NCBI GenBank assembly: GCA_029266425.1 | Contig: JAQSWY010000005.1 | Location: 62,001-126,000, forward strand | Source of the DNA: Xanthobacteraceae bacterium | GTDB taxonomy: Bacteria > Pseudomonadota > Alphaproteobacteria > Rhizobiales > Xanthobacteraceae | Direction: 5' to 3' | DNA length: 64,000 nucleotides | Shown here: positions 62,550 through 64,000 of the stretch, one piece after another | How the letters are laid out: each line of letters begins with the position of its first letter | Position numbering within the stretch: position 1 is the stretch's first letter | The notes under the pieces: generated by a model | The model's database searches: none | What the model was told of the DNA's origin: nothing | Seen by the model: the letters and a program-made list of their open reading frames with translations, nothing else | Made by a program: the position numbers and the translations under genes

Positions 62550-63745
62550 CCGCAGGTCCCATGCCACCCCCGCAGCCCGGCGTGCTGGCCGGCCCGGAGC
62601 GGCTGCCGCACATCATCGCCGAGGGCCCGTTCGATCCCTACACCGCCGAGGTGCTGACCGACGCGCAGAAGCGGGTCTATCTCGCCTCGCAGCTCACCTT
62701 GATGTGGTGGAAGTTCAAGCGGCACCGCCTCGCTCTGTTCTCCGGCATCTTCCTGATCGGGCTCTATTCCGCGATCCTGATCTGCGAGTTCCTGGCGCCG
62801 TACGACTATCAGGCGCGGCACACCGACTTCATCCGCTCGCCGCCGCAAGCGATCCACCTGTTCCATGACGGCGCGTTTGTCGGCCCCTTCACCTACGGGC
62901 TGAACTATCAGCTCGACATGCAGAACATGCGGCGCACCTATTCGGAGGACCGCACCCGGATCTATCCGGTGCGCTTCTTCTGCCAGGGCGACCCCTACAT
63001 GTTCTGGGGCATGATCCCCGGCAACCGGCATCTGATGTGCCCGGGGGAGGGCGGCACGCTGTTCCTGCTCGGCACCGACCGGCTCGGCCGCGACATGCTC
63101 TCGCGCATCATCTATGGCGCGCGGATCTCGCTCACCATCGGCCTCATCGGCGTCGCGGTGAGCTTCACCCTCGGCATCATCATCGGCGGGCTCGCCGGCT
63201 ATTATGGCGGCCTGTTCGACCTCGTCATGCAGCGGGTGATCGAGGTCATCCAGTCGCTGCCGCACATCCCGCTCTGGCTCGCTTTGTCGGCGATCATGCC
63301 GCCGACCTGGAGCCCGCTGCTGGTCTATTTCATGATCACCATGATCCTCGGCCTGATGGACTGGACCGGGCTCGCCCGCGCGGTGCGCTCCAAGCTCTTG
63401 TCGCTGCGCGAGGATGATTATGTCGTCGCCGCCCAGCTGATGGGCGCGCGGACCCCGCGCATCGTGTTCCGCCATCTGGTGCCGGGCTTCCTCAGCCATC
63501 TGATCGCCTCGGCGACCATCACCATCCCGACCATGATCCTCGGCGAGACCGCGCTGAGCTTCCTCGGCCTTGGCCTGCGGCCGCCCATCACCAGCTGGGG
63601 CGTGATGTTGAACGAGGCGCAGAACATCAATATCGTGGTGTTCTACCCATGGCTCATCCTGCCCGTGGTGCCGGTCATCGCCGTGATCCTCGCCTTCAAT
63701 TTCCTTGGCGACGGCCTGCGCGATGCTGCCGACCCCTATCATTGA
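62546..63745 (+). CDS. peptide-type ABC importer permease (DppC-like)
   Basis: 399 residues, longer than DppC (~300) because of ~95 residues inserted after the first helix (periplasmic loop ARHTDFIRSPPQAIHLFHDG...CPGEGGTLFLLGTDRLGRD). The GTDRLGRDMLSRIIYGARISL and EAA loop LREDDYVVAAQLMGARTPRIVFRHLVPGFL motifs are standard. ATG overlaps the previous stop. Confidence 0.92.
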   Translation: MTAGPMPPPQPGVLAGPERLPHIIAEGPFDPYTAEVLTDAQKRVYLASQLTLMWWKFKRHRLALFSGIFLIGLYSAILICEFLAPYDYQARHTDFIRSPPQAIHLFHDGAFVGPFTYGLNYQLDMQNMRRTYSEDRTRIYPVRFFCQGDPYMFWGMIPGNRHLMCPGEGGTLFLLGTDRLGRDMLSRIIYGARISLTIGLIGVAVSFTLGIIIGGLAGYYGGLFDLVMQRVIEVIQSLPHIPLWLALSAIMPPTWSPLLVYFMITMILGLMDWTGLARAVRSKLLSLREDDYVVAAQLMGARTPRIVFRHLVPGFLSHLIASATITIPTMILGETALSFLGLGLRPPITSWGVMLNEAQNINIVVFYPWLILPVVPVIAVILAFNFLGDGLRDAADPYH

Positions 63746-63790
63746 CGAGCATGTTCCGCAGAAGTTGCCGCCTTTTGCCAGCCCAAAGTG

Positions 63791-64000
63791 ATGCCCGCCT
63801 TCATGTCCGGCCTTTCCCGTCTCGAGAAGACGCTGTTCCGCCTCGAAGCCCAGCGCGCATGCCTTGCCTGGGCGTTCGAGGAGATCGCCGATCGCCCCGG
63901 ATTCGTGCTGGAACTCGGGCTCGGCCTCGGGCGCACCTATGACCATCTGCGCCGCCATCTGCCCGGTCGCGACATCCTGGTCTTCGACCGGGTGAACGTC
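63791..64000 (+). CDS. class I SAM-dependent methyltransferase, C-terminus cut by window edge
   Basis: First 70 residues only. FVLELGLGLGRTYDHLRRHLPGRDILVFDRVN is the SAM-binding motif I with the following acidic strand. The ATG at 63791 starts 45 bases after the importer operon. Substrate unknown. Confidence 0.75.
   Translation, partial: MPAFMSGLSRLEKTLFRLEAQRACLAWAFEEIADRPGFVLELGLGLGRTYDHLRRHLPGRDILVFDRVNV

Overview
This 64 kb window is GC-rich and densely coded. Overlapping ATGA-type gene junctions, many periplasmic-binding-protein transporters, FecI/FecR and SigF/NrsF sigma systems and short palindromic dispersed repeats suggest an alphaproteobacterial chromosome, most likely order Hyphomicrobiales (Rhizobiales). 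I cannot name a genus. I saw no tRNA, rRNA or CRISPR array.

Layout. 1-2 kb: partial PLP decarboxylase and a PAS-GGDEF diguanylate cyclase. 2.1-8.7 kb: TetR regulator divergent from a complete branched-chain amino acid/amide-type ABC importer (SBP, LivH, LivM, LivG, LivF), then a convergent LysR gene. 8.9-14.3 kb: two metallo-beta-lactamase-fold proteins, the tripartite tricarboxylate transporter TctCBA and a GlcG/HbpS-type protein. 14.4-23.6 kb: an SDR divergent from a polyamine-type ABC importer operon that continues into a DeoR regulator, an alpha/beta hydrolase, an APH-family kinase and a class III aminotransferase that looks like an amine-phosphate phospho-lyase. 23.6-24.9 kb: CbiZ and a truncated heme oxygenase. 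24.8-30.5 kb: probable inserted segment with a degenerate serine recombinase, an AT-rich stretch and a 1,450-residue autotransporter. 30.7-34.9 kb: a heme-receptor-like TonB-dependent receptor with its FecR/FecI regulators.

35.3-41.8 kb: an SmvA-like exporter, an ECF sigma/anti-sigma pair, and a type III polyketide synthase / ICMT-family methyltransferase / MFS exporter operon (probable phenolic lipid or alkylpyrone cluster). 41.6-44.0 kb: SDR, small secreted protein, GATase1-AraC regulator. 44.0-48.1 kb: a SigF/NrsF pair divergent from a bufferin-type RiPP operon (two BufA precursors, BufB, BufC, DoxX); both sides carry the same GTAAC-N17-CGTA promoter. 48.2-52.5 kb: TetR, GST, CoA-transferase and nucleotide-sugar dehydrogenase.

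52.5-57.7 kb holds the most unusual unit: an overlapping three-gene operon of a 925-residue ABC-exporter-like protein lacking standard ATPase residues, a stand-alone cyclic-nucleotide-binding protein, and a CyaC-like protein (SDH-like membrane anchor, [2Fe-2S] ferredoxin, class III cyclase domain) whose cyclase domain has lost most catalytic residues. It leads 4 bases later into a peptide-type ABC importer (57.7-63.7 kb). The window ends inside a SAM-dependent methyltransferase. Dispersed ~83 bp palindromic elements lie between transcription units at 4.4, 14.3 and 48.2 kb, with a related element at 2.0 kb.
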